From Candidatus Sumerlaeota bacterium (GTDB taxonomy: Bacteria; Sumerlaeota; Sumerlaeia; Sumerlaeales; Sumerlaeaceae): DNA of 64,000 nt. The notes under the pieces were generated by a model. The model did no database searches, had not been told where the DNA came from, and saw nothing but the letters and a program-made list of their open reading frames with translations. Numbering within the stretch: the stretch's first letter is position 1; every line of letters begins with the position of its first letter. Shown here piece by piece: positions 9,819 through 18,700 of this stretch. The stretch is from assembly GCA_017161655.1 (NCBI GenBank), contig JADFCV010000009.1:1-64000 (forward strand), written 5' to 3'. The position numbers and the translations under genes are program-made.

Positions 9819-10417
9819 GCGAGGGTCGCAACGACGACTTTGGCCGGTTTCTTTATATTGTCACGGTCACGGGGCTCGTGGTGACGGTGCTGGGCCTGGG
9901 GGGAATATGGTATTACTTCAATTATGGGACCCTGCCCATCCCTAATGTGCCAAACCCACAAAAAATGCTGACGACCCGCAATGTGCTAGGCCCCAACCAG
10001 GTGATGCTTTATTATACCAGGGACGGGAAAACACTCTCGGGCGTCGTAGCAGAACTTGATCCGAATGTCGTTACGCCAACCGACAGAGCGCGTAACATCG
10101 TGACATTGCTTCTCGAGGGACGCTCCTCACTCGGGCTGCGCTCGACAATCCCCTCCGGAACAAAACTGCGCTCGGTCTTTGTTGCGGACGGGTTGCTCGT
10201 TGTCAACCTGTCGAAAGAGTTCGTGAACAATCTTTCGGCGGACAGCGACCAAGAGCTGTTGGCTGTTTACTCGCTCGTAAACAGTTTGCTCTTCAACATA
10301 GAAACTGTGGACGGTGTGCAGCTCCTCGTCGAAGGCGAGAAAGTACCAACGTTGCGCGGCACGGTGGATCTCGAGCATCCGCTCGTGGCCAATCAGGCCA
10401 TCACGCGGGCTTTGTAG
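9815..10417 (+). CDS. GerMN domain membrane protein
   Basis: This 200-residue protein has one N-terminal transmembrane segment (about 12-34) followed by a GerMN domain, recognised from [10 protein letters not shown], a central LLEG, and the closing [14 protein letters not shown] region. GerMN domains occur in the spore germination protein GerM and in actinobacterial LpqB, and in many non-spore-forming bacteria next to cell-wall amidases. The ATG overlaps the stop of the upstream amidase-fold gene (ATGA), which implies translational coupling and a shared role at the cell wall. The 3' end overlaps the convergent sucD gene by 17 bases. Molecular function is not established. Confidence 0.85.
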   Translation: MSEGRNDDFGRFLYIVTVTGLVVTVLGLGGIWYYFNYGTLPIPNVPNPQKMLTTRNVLGPNQVMLYYTRDGKTLSGVVAELDPNVVTPTDRARNIVTLLLEGRSSLGLRSTIPSGTKLRSVFVADGLLVVNLSKEFVNNLSADSDQELLAVYSLVNSLLFNIETVDGVQLLVEGEKVPTLRGTVDLEHPLVANQAITRAL

Positions 10418-11285
10418 CAGCTAGCCGCTCTTTGACGAGTGGGCCAATTTGGTCTGGGCGCTCTGCCACAGGTACCCCTGCGGCTGAGAGTGCTGCAATT
10501 TTCTCTTTTGCGGTGCCTTTGCCTCCCGAGATGATCGCACCCGCATGTCCCATGCGTTTGCCTGGAGGTGCGGTAAGACCAGCGATGAAACCCACAACCG
10601 GCTTTGTCATACGGGTCTTGATAAGCTCGGCTGCTTGCTCCTCATCCGTTCCCCCAATTTCTCCAATCATAACCACTGCATCGGTTTCGGGATCATTGTC
10701 AAAGAGTTCGAGGGCATCGACAAAGGTAGTGCCTATGATGGGATCTCCCCCAATGCCGATACAGGTGGATTGCCCCAGACCGTGGAGAGTAAGTTCTTTG
10801 ACGATTTCATAAGTCAACGTGCCACTACGCGACACAACGCCAATTCGCCCTTCCTTGTGGATGTGGCCGGGCATGATCCCCACTTTTGCCTTGCCGGGAG
10901 AAATGACTCCAGGGCAATTCGGGCCAACAACACGAACCCCTTGCTCCTTGGCATACCAGTAAACGGGAATCATGTCGCGCACGGGAATGCCTTCGGTGAT
11001 CATCACGACGAGTTTCACGCCGCTAGAAATTGCTTCGATGGCAGCATCGGCTGCAAAAGGTGCTGGGACGTAAATGATGCTGGCATTGGCATCTGTCGCG
11101 GCGACGGCTTCCTTCATGGTATTGTAGACGGGCACGTCGAGCACGGTCTCGCCGCCGCGGCCAGGGACTACCCCAGCCACAACGCGAGTTCCATAGGCAA
11201 TCATTTGTTGGCCATGGAAGCGACCTTCGTTACCTGTGATGCCTTGAATGATTAAACGTGTATCGCGATCAACCAGAACGCTCAT
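10401..11285 (-). CDS. sucD: succinyl-CoA synthetase (ADP-forming) alpha subunit
   Basis: The 294-residue protein matches the family length. It shows the CoA-binding Rossmann region near the N terminus ([15 protein letters not shown]), [28 protein letters not shown], and the phosphohistidine region ending [10 protein letters not shown], where His carries phosphate during catalysis. With the beta subunit SucC it converts succinyl-CoA, phosphate and NDP to succinate, CoA and NTP in the TCA cycle. In most genomes sucC lies directly upstream; here the 267 bases upstream hold no such gene, so sucC must be elsewhere. ATG 11285 has AGAGGA about eleven bases upstream. Its last codons overlap the convergent GerMN gene. 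Confidence 0.95.
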   Translation of the reverse strand: MSVLVDRDTRLIIQGITGNEGRFHGQQMIAYGTRVVAGVVPGRGGETVLDVPVYNTMKEAVAATDANASIIYVPAPFAADAAIEAISSGVKLVVMITEGIPVRDMIPVYWYAKEQGVRVVGPNCPGVISPGKAKVGIMPGHIHKEGRIGVVSRSGTLTYEIVKELTLHGLGQSTCIGIGGDPIIGTTFVDALELFDNDPETDAVVMIGEIGGTDEEQAAELIKTRMTKPVVGFIAGLTAPPGKRMGHAGAIISGGKGTAKEKIAALSAAGVPVAERPDQIGPLVKERLAATKPA

Positions 11286-11552
11286 GGATCAGGAATTCCT
11301 CTCAAAACCTCAATGATGACCCGTAATCATGATCGGGGGCAAGTGTTCTTGGAAGTGTGAACCCATGTCAACGAGAGATTCAGAATAGAGAGTTAGCTGC
11401 CCTCCACCAGGATTCGCAAAGCCTTGAGGTTTAATGGGCTTTTTTACAAAGCCACTTTTGTGCTTGCTTTTCTTCGAAATAGCACAACACTTTGTTGGTA
11501 ATGCAATGAGTTAGAAGGTTAGGAAAATATCGTTGTACGGGGTTATGGTAAA

Positions 11553-11699
11553 ATGAACAAAAATGTTGTTGGAATCGTTCTCATCGTTCTGGCCATTGTG
11601 CTAGTCGGACTTTATGCTTGGCCAAAGCTGAAACCTTATTTCTCGACGCCGGCTGCACCAGGAGGGCCGGGTGCTGAGATGACAACCATGCCGCTGTAA
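11553..11699 (+). CDS. 48-residue single-pass membrane microprotein
   Basis: An ATG at 11553 opens 48 codons to a TAA at 11697-11699. The product is MNKN, then a hydrophobic helix of about 17 residues rich in Val, Ile and Leu (residues 5-22), then a short basic-proline stretch and a Gly/Ala/Pro-rich tail. This fits a small inner-membrane protein with its N terminus in the cytoplasm. The gene is followed 30 bases later by a strong terminator on the same strand, which supports transcription. Against it, the ribosome-binding site is weak (GGGG about 12 bases upstream). No family is recognised. Confidence 0.5.
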   Translation: MNKNVVGIVLIVLAIVLVGLYAWPKLKPYFSTPAAPGGPGAEMTTMPL

Positions 11700-11729
11700 C
11701 AGGGCAAAAGAGTATTGACAGGTTCTCCG

Positions 11730-11771
11730 AATGCAGCACCGCGCTGATGGCGTGGTGCTGCATTCATTTTT
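11730..11771 (+). terminator. rho-independent terminator after the microprotein gene
   Basis: AATGCAGCACC at 11730-11740 pairs perfectly with GGTGCTGCATT at 11754-11764, and the inner GCG/CGT bases may extend the stem. CATTTTTGTGTG follows on the plus strand. The 11-bp stem and T-run fit an intrinsic terminator for the gene at 11553. Confidence 0.8.
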
Positions 11772-11870
11772 GTGTGTCATGCGACCAGCGAGCGGGTATT
11801 GACTACATCGCGACAGAGCCTCCACGGCAACTTCAGCATCACCGCGTCTCCCGTCGTCTAAAACGCGCTA

Positions 11871-14159
11871 CTAAAATTTGAATTCGAGAGCGGATTTCTG
11901 CAGCTCGCGTCGCTGAATCTCTTTCAATTTCCGGTCTAACTCGACTTCCCGCCAGGCACGGTAAACATAGGACTCTATTTCGCTAAACGAGGGTTTGGGG
12001 GCGTGTCGCTCTTCCTCAACGAGATAGGTCACAGCACGTCCACTTTCGAACACCGGTGCTGTGTATGTGCCCGCCGACAGCTTTTCAAGCTCAGCAGGAA
12101 GCTCTGGACGATCTTCCACGTAGATAAAGCCTAAATCACGATAGGCGATCTGCCAATCAGCACTTCGGTAATTCTTTACGATTTCTCGAAGGCGAGTCGG
12201 GGTGATTCGTCGGTTATGAATCGGCGGCGTTGGCGTTGTGCGAGAAAGCGAAACTGTGGGCTGGGGCGTCTCCGAAGGAGCAAATGCCTCGGACGTAGAG
12301 AAGCCCAAGGGGCCTACCCAGGTTCCGGTTTTGGAATCCGCATTCGCTGGCTGCGGAGACGCTTCTCGCGTTTGATTCGATGCGTTACGAGTTCCTCCTT
12401 TCGCAGGCGAGTCGGGACCAGCCCCTCCGCCGGACGTGGTCGTCACTTCATCCTTTGCTAGTGGTCCACTCGAAAGGGTGTCCGCGGCCAGTGTCGTGGT
12501 TGTCGCAGCAGAGACAGGGGCGGATTGCTGTTGCTTGGCCTCCCCTGAGGAGAGCTCTGTCTGCTCACTCGTCTGCGTGGAACCTAGTTCTCCTATCTCA
12601 GGGATAAAGGCTTCGGGCTCACGGGGAATAAGAGGAGACGGGGATTCCCCGCCCCCCTCGGCAAGCGCTCGTTCGAGCTCCGCAATGGTCTGTTCAGGCA
12701 GCGCCGAGGTGTTGAGTGGGGTGAGCGTTACCTCCACAATTCTCTTCAAGGGCATGGGCGTAAAAAGCTCCGGGTGGGAGCGCCAGAACCGACGAACGAT
12801 TTCTCTTGTCGGTTTCAACTGACAGGAAAGGGTTTCTTTCAACTTCTCAAGTCGCGCCAAATTCCTGGCCATTTCCAGCATAGGGGAAAGAAAGGCGCTG
12901 TCTTGCGCACCAGCTTCTTCCACGGCTTGCGCAATCGCTTCGCCTTCGAGGATACGTCGGAGTGTGTACTCGATGGCCTCCTCGCGAGATACGAGATCTT
13001 CGCTCACGAGGGAAGGGAACACGTTAAGCAGTTGGCCCTTTGTGATGCGAAACCCACTGACTGATCCAACAACGCTTTCAGGGGATTTCTCATCCCAAGG
13101 CTTCAAGTCCAGCACTGGCCGACGCTTCTCCTCTAAGAGCACCTTCAGATCCCACAGGTACTGCGCGCGCATGACCTGTCGAGTTAGACCTTCCTCGACC
13201 TTGGCTGCCTGCTGGGGATTGTCGAGCGTGAGTTCCTCAGGGGGAAGTGTTTCAATAAGCTGAGCAAGATAGAAGCCATGCGGACCACGAATGACCTCAC
13301 TTACCTCGCCGGGTTGCATTTGAGAGACAGCATCCTCGAGATAGAAGAACACCTCGCCACGCCTAAAGGGAGGAACTTCACCGCCCTTTTGGGCACTAGG
13401 GGCTTCTGAGTAACGTCGCGCGGCTTCGGCAAAGTCGATTTTCCCGCGAAGAATCTCCTGGCGAAGATCTTCCAGGCGCTTCTGCACAGCATCCTGACTG
13501 TCGAGGGGATCTGTTTCTTCAGACCGCATAAAAATGTACCGGATTCGCCAGCGCTCGGGTGCTGCAAGCTCGCTGCGGTGTTCTTGGAGGTACTTCACAC
13601 GATCGGCGTCAGTTATACGAATTTTCGATCTTACGACATGCGCAATATAGACAAACCGGTATGCTTCTAGCCCAGCGATACGTGCACGCGTTTCGTCCAC
13701 TTCGTTCCAATCGCTATCTTTGATAAGATGGGGAACGATCTGATTAACAAACACGTAATTCTCGATTGCTTTGCGGATTTCTTTCGCGAGTTTCTCGCGC
13801 TCCTCAGGAGATTTCTCCTTGTCATATTTCTCCAATATGAAGGCAGGCTGAGGTCCTCGGGTCATGACGAGAAAAAGATAAAGATCACGAGCGGTGACTT
13901 TCCCCCATTTGGTAGTCGCAATAATCCGGTCAGGCTCACCCACGTAAAGCGATTCGAACAACGGATGATCTGAGATGTTAGTCCCTTTTGGCTGGAGGAC
14001 GGTGCGCAGTGGAGACGCCCCACCGCCTACTGCACCCATTCCAAAAGCAGCTGCTCGCTGTTGAAATTTAGTAGATGAGGGGATCGCATGAGCGCCCACC
14101 CCCAAAAGGCCAAGAGCTACGACAAAGATTGCAAACCTGACGCATCGCGCCCATCGCAT
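11871..14159 (-). CDS. SurA-like periplasmic peptidyl-prolyl isomerase with a split second parvulin domain
   Basis: The start is ATG 14159, with GAAAGG about nine bases upstream, and a signal peptide ending GVGAHA follows (762 residues). A parvulin domain lies at about 203-310, with YIFMRSEE at its start, DFAEAARRYSEAPSAQKGGEV in the middle and GPHGFYLAQL at its end. A second parvulin-like unit appears to begin near residue 455 (LKRIVEVTLTPL) and end near 655-740 (LGFIYVE, ELPAELEKLSAGTYTAPV). Between them are about 150 Ser/Thr/Pro/Glu-rich residues that look disordered. By family the protein is a foldase or chaperone for exported or outer-membrane proteins. No partner genes are adjacent. Confidence 0.85.
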   Translation of the reverse strand: MRWARCVRFAIFVVALGLLGVGAHAIPSSTKFQQRAAAFGMGAVGGGASPLRTVLQPKGTNISDHPLFESLYVGEPDRIIATTKWGKVTARDLYLFLVMTRGPQPAFILEKYDKEKSPEEREKLAKEIRKAIENYVFVNQIVPHLIKDSDWNEVDETRARIAGLEAYRFVYIAHVVRSKIRITDADRVKYLQEHRSELAAPERWRIRYIFMRSEETDPLDSQDAVQKRLEDLRQEILRGKIDFAEAARRYSEAPSAQKGGEVPPFRRGEVFFYLEDAVSQMQPGEVSEVIRGPHGFYLAQLIETLPPEELTLDNPQQAAKVEEGLTRQVMRAQYLWDLKVLLEEKRRPVLDLKPWDEKSPESVVGSVSGFRITKGQLLNVFPSLVSEDLVSREEAIEYTLRRILEGEAIAQAVEEAGAQDSAFLSPMLEMARNLARLEKLKETLSCQLKPTREIVRRFWRSHPELFTPMPLKRIVEVTLTPLNTSALPEQTIAELERALAEGGGESPSPLIPREPEAFIPEIGELGSTQTSEQTELSSGEAKQQQSAPVSAATTTTLAADTLSSGPLAKDEVTTTSGGGAGPDSPAKGGTRNASNQTREASPQPANADSKTGTWVGPLGFSTSEAFAPSETPQPTVSLSRTTPTPPIHNRRITPTRLREIVKNYRSADWQIAYRDLGFIYVEDRPELPAELEKLSAGTYTAPVFESGRAVTYLVEEERHAPKPSFSEIESYVYRAWREVELDRKLKEIQRRELQKSALEFKF

Positions 14160-14344
14160 GTTGAGTAACCTTTCTCGACTCGGAGCTAGCAAGCATTCCA
14201 AGGCATACGTCTGCCCAGCCTTATTGAGCAAGCCAAAATACCGGCGCCACAAACGATTGTTGAATTCCAAGCTTGCGTTATATCATGTGTCGTATAGATT
14301 AGCCCATACTGGCGAGTGTAATTTTGCATCAAGAGAGGTGCACC

Positions 14345-14851
14345 ATGAGCACAACGAAAATCGAATCCCAAAAGATGGAGCTTACCTTCACCCTCAACGG
14401 CAAGCCTTGCGTTGTGGAGGTTGAACCAGAAAAGCCTCTGCTTGAGGTCCTGCGTATGGAGATCGGGCTCATGGGCACAAAAGGGGCATGCTTGGAAGGG
14501 GAATGTGGGAGCTGCACCGTGCTTCTCGATGGGAAGGCGGTGAACTCGTGTCTGGTCATGGCCGGCCAAGTGCAAGGCCGCGAAGTTACCACAATCGAAG
14601 GGCTGGCTAAAGACGGAACGCTTGACGTCGTGCAGGAGAAATTCATCGAAACTGGGGCGGCACAATGCGGGTATTGCACGCCGGGACTGATTCTCGCGGC
14701 AAAATACTTCATTGATTCTATGCCGGACGCCAGCGAAGACGACGTGATTTCGGCGCTGGAAGGCAACATTTGTCGGTGTACGGGTTATAACAAGATCGTG
14801 GAGGCTGTGCGATTAGCCTACCGCGAGGTGCACCGCCCACCAGAGGACTGA
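14345..14851 (+). CDS. [2Fe-2S] small subunit of the xanthine dehydrogenase/CO dehydrogenase family
   Basis: This 168-residue protein has both clusters of the CoxS/IorA type: a plant-type ferredoxin cluster in CLEGECGSCTVLLDGKAVNS with its fourth Cys just after, and the C-terminal cluster in CGYCTPG and CRCTGY. In characterised enzymes it passes electrons from a molybdenum cofactor on a large subunit. No large (molybdopterin) or FAD subunit gene is present in this window, so it is an orphan here. ATG 14345 is chosen for AGAGAGG 7-13 bases upstream; a further in-frame ATG lies at 14324. It is 13 bases upstream of the DUF547 gene and probably co-transcribed with it. Confidence 0.9.
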   Translation: MSTTKIESQKMELTFTLNGKPCVVEVEPEKPLLEVLRMEIGLMGTKGACLEGECGSCTVLLDGKAVNSCLVMAGQVQGREVTTIEGLAKDGTLDVVQEKFIETGAAQCGYCTPGLILAAKYFIDSMPDASEDDVISALEGNICRCTGYNKIVEAVRLAYREVHRPPED

Positions 14852-14864
14852 GGGATTACTGTTC

Positions 14865-15731
14865 ATGTTACAAAAAGGTCTATGCGCGCCGCGAGCGGCC
14901 ACGCTGCTCGCGGGATTTTTGTGGATGGGGTGCAGTTGCGGGTGGGCTGCGCCCACACACCTCGAACGCTATCACAAGATTCTCACGGAATTTCTCCGCA
15001 CGTATGTCGTGACCGAAAGCGTTTACAAAGACGGGAAAGAGTTTGTGAGCAGCCGTGTGCGTTATGGTGCGCTTAAACGCGACGAACGTTGGAGTTCCTA
15101 CACAGCGTCGCTGGCGCAGGTGGATCGGGTGTATCTGCGCACGGCGTCGCTTGAAGACCGCATAGCGTTTTGGATCAACACGTATAACGCACTGGTCATT
15201 GACACCGTCATCCGGCACTATCCCATTGCGCCATCGGCCACTTATCCGTATCCTAGCATTCGTTCGATCCGGGGTGCTTGGGAAATACCACACACGGTGG
15301 CAGGTCAAACCTATACGCTTGAGGACATCGAGAAGCTTCTCGCCGGGCTGGGAGATGGGCGTGTTTGGTTCCTCACGTGCCCAGCAGCCAAGGGCGGACC
15401 AAATTTGCGCCCTTATGCGCTTACGCCTACCAACATCTCGCAGGAGCTGGAATCCGCCTGTGGGGGTTACTGCAGTGACACGCGCCATGTGCGAATTGAC
15501 GAAGCAACAAACCAACTGCAGGTCAGCGAGTACCTTCAGGACAAGATTCAGAGTCTGGCCGATCCTGTGCGCGCGTACTTAACCGGCGTCGAGAAGTATC
15601 CCCCATCGGAACGTCCGCTTATAGACACGTTATTGCGGAGATTTCCCGCTGAGAAAAAGGAATACATTCGTGCCAAACGCCCCGAAATCGTGTTTGTCCC
15701 CTTGGATTGGTCACTCAACGATGCCCCCTAG
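14865..15731 (+). CDS. DUF547 domain exported protein
   Basis: The 288-residue product begins with a hydrophobic leader containing WMGCSCG, which may be a lipobox. It then has the DUF547 hallmarks: FWINTYNALVIDTV, a Tyr-Pro repeat, LEDIEKLL, and a central segment with conserved Cys (LTCPAAKGGP). DUF547 proteins are widespread, exported and mostly uncharacterised. A Cys pair in SACGGYC may form a disulphide. The gene follows the orphan iron-sulfur protein by 13 bases. No enzymatic function can be assigned from sequence. Confidence 0.85.
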   Translation: MLQKGLCAPRAATLLAGFLWMGCSCGWAAPTHLERYHKILTEFLRTYVVTESVYKDGKEFVSSRVRYGALKRDERWSSYTASLAQVDRVYLRTASLEDRIAFWINTYNALVIDTVIRHYPIAPSATYPYPSIRSIRGAWEIPHTVAGQTYTLEDIEKLLAGLGDGRVWFLTCPAAKGGPNLRPYALTPTNISQELESACGGYCSDTRHVRIDEATNQLQVSEYLQDKIQSLADPVRAYLTGVEKYPPSERPLIDTLLRRFPAEKKEYIRAKRPEIVFVPLDWSLNDAP

Positions 15732-15785
15732 CGCTATTTCGGACGGAAGTGAACAGTCGTCTTTTCAAGCCGCAGGAGAGAATGC

Positions 15786-18700
15786 TTAGCGCCTCCGATC
15801 CTGAGCGAACTCCCACGCGGAGGCAGGCGGAAGTGGTGGGCCGTAAAAAAATCCTTGCACATAAGGCACACCGAGCTCCCTAAGATGCGCCTCTTGCATT
15901 TCGTTTTCGACACCCTCAGCAACAATCTCAGCGCCGAGGTTTCGTCCAAGCTCCACAATGGTCTGCAAAATTTGCGGCCGTTCCCGTGGGGTTCCTATAG
16001 CAGAGATAAACATGCGATCGATTTTGATGAGATCAACGGGGAGGCGCTGCAAATATCCAAATGAGGAATAGCCGCTCCCAAAATCGTCGACTGCCAGCCT
16101 CAAACCCTCCGCTCGGAGCGAGTTGAAGGCGTCAACCACTAAATCATGTTCGCCTAGGAAAATGCTTTCGGTCAGTTCAACAACAAGCTGCTGAAACGAG
16201 ATCCCAAGCTCCTGGGGAATTGCCTTGAGTTGCTCGTAGATCGCGGCCTCCTGAAGCTGCCGGGCGGAGACATTGATGGAAATGGCAAAATCGACTGTGG
16301 GATCGGACTTCTGCCACTCAGCAAGTTGGTTACATGCCTGACGCAGGACGTACTCACCCACCTCCACAATAAGGCCGGTTTCCTCTGCAACAGCAAGAAA
16401 TTCGAGCGGGAGAAGCATTCCCCGCTGAGGATGTCGCCAACGAACAATGGCTTCGAATCCCCACACCGTGCCGTCAGTCAAACGGATGATTGGCTGGTAG
16501 AGAATGTCGAATTGCTGGCGCTCGATAGCACGCCTCAGATCGCTCTCTAGCTGGAGACGGCTCTGTGCCCGCAGCCGCAGTTCCGGAGTAAAAACTTCCA
16601 CACGATTACCGCCAAGGGTTTTCGCGCGGAACATTGCTGTGTCCGCATCGCGGAGCATCTCTTCAGCACTGGTGTAGCTGGAATCAGAAAAAACAAGTCC
16701 GCCACTCGCCGTAACATAAAAATCGCCAACGCTCAGGCGGAAGGGCTGTTCAAAGATGTTAAGGAATTCTTCGGCCAACTGTTGGGTCTGGTCGTCTGTG
16801 TGGACATCTTCAAATAGAACCAGGAACTCGTCGCCGCCCAGCCGTGCCACCAGGTCTCCAGGACGTAAGCTTTTTTCGAGAGCTCGTGCGATGGCCTGCA
16901 GAAGCTCGTCTCCCACCCGATGGCCGTGACTGTCGTTGATGAGTTTAAATCGGTCGATGTCCAGAAGCAACACAGCAAAGGAAAAGTTCATATCGCGTTT
17001 CATGATTCCTAAGGAATGCTCAATGTGCTCGAGCATGACCGAGCGGTTCGCAAGCTTGGTGAGACCGTCATGAAGAGCGTCATAAAGCATTTGCTCTTCT
17101 GCCTTCTTGCGAGCGGTGAGATCAGAGAGGGACCCGGCCATGCGAACAGGGGAACCGCTTGAGTCACGAATGGCAAGCCCTCGGCAAAGGATCCACAATT
17201 GCTCTCCATCACTCCGGCGGACGCGGAATTCAGCAGTGAGATGATCCTCTTTTTCACTCAGGTGTTGAGCCAAAGCTTCACGGAAGGCTTCTTGGTCTTC
17301 CGGCTCAATGCAGCTCAGCCACTCGTCTAATGTGGAAAACCGCACGGAGGGGTCGAGACCAAGCAATTCATTCCACCGCGGAGAAAGATAGAGTCTCTCA
17401 GCGCGGATGTCCCAGTCCCAGATTGCATCGTTCGAGCCGAGAACGGCGAGAGAAAAACGTTCTTCGCTTTCGCGCAGTGCATCTGCCATTTTCTCATGTT
17501 CGGTCACATCTTCGACGAGGGAGGCTACTCCGATCACTGTGCCATCAGGCCGAACCAAAGGCGAGTTGTACCAGCGGCAGACAATGGTCCGTCCGTCTTT
17601 AGTGACATTCAGGTTTTTCCCCGTAGTGCCACCGCGCCGAGCAAGCAGATTATTCCAAATCTGTTGCACATGCTCTTGCACGGTGGGAGGCACAATGAGG
17701 TCAAAAGCATGTCGGCCGATTGCCTCATTGCGCGAGTAACCAAAAATGCGCTCCGCGGCTGGGTTCCATTCTTCGACGCAGAAATCTTTGTCCCACCTAA
17801 TTACACCAAGAGGCGTTTGCTCGAAAAGGAGTTTCAATTGTTGCTCGGACCGCTGAATGCGCCACAGCGCTTCCTTCTGCTGGGTCACATCCTGGAGGAC
17901 GACCTGGAGTGCTTCGGATCCTCTAAAGGTCGTGGGGATTTCGCGCGATTCGACGATCAGAACTTTCCCATCGAACCGATAAATCTCGAACTCGACTGAT
18001 GGCAGAGCTTTCACTTGCTCCATGGCTTGCGCAAGACGTTGCTCTACCAAGGGTTTCAGCGGTTCAGTGACAAAATCGAGAAAGCGAACCTCATGAAGAT
18101 CATCGGCGTTTGGCGCACCTAGCAGTTGGACCGCTGTCGGGTTAGCATACTTGATGAGTCCGTTTTGCAGGACGAGAATCGCAACGGGTGCCTGCTCGAC
18201 AAGTCTGCGATAACGTTCCTCGCTTTCTCGAACGCGATGCTCGACTCGCGCGCGCTGCAAGGCAGGTGCAACAACGTCCGCCACACGCTGCAGGATTGCC
18301 AGATCATCGTTCGTATAGCGCCGCGCTTTGTACGATTGGATAGAAATCACCCCGATCACACCGTCGGGAAGCCGGATAGGAACGTACAGCAAGCTCTGCG
18401 ACCGACGCTCAACATCGCCGAAGGGGCTCAATGATCGGTCCGGTCCCTGCTGAGCAACATCGAGCAACACAGCTTGGCCAGCAAGAGCGCGTTGCATGGG
18501 GCCACTTATTGTAACTGAAGAAAAAACTGCCCCCGGGAAAACTTGTCGGCTCCCGTCGATGGTGTCCACAAACTCGATGACCCGGCGGAGGTCTTCAGAC
18601 TGCCGGACAACAAAGCAATATGCATCCCACTCAAAAAGCTCAGAGGTGATTTCTTGCACTGTGCGCGAGATGCGTTCAATGGTGTCATCGCCGGCGAGTC

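Noticed and set aside
10545-11255. A 236-codon plus-strand frame opposite sucD
   Set aside because: sucD is unmistakable on the other strand; the plus-strand frame has no motifs and rare-residue-rich composition.
11418-11445. Small hairpin AAAGCC/GGCTTT followed by T-run in the sucD-microprotein gap
   Set aside because: The stem is only six pairs and no plus-strand gene ends before it; could be chance.
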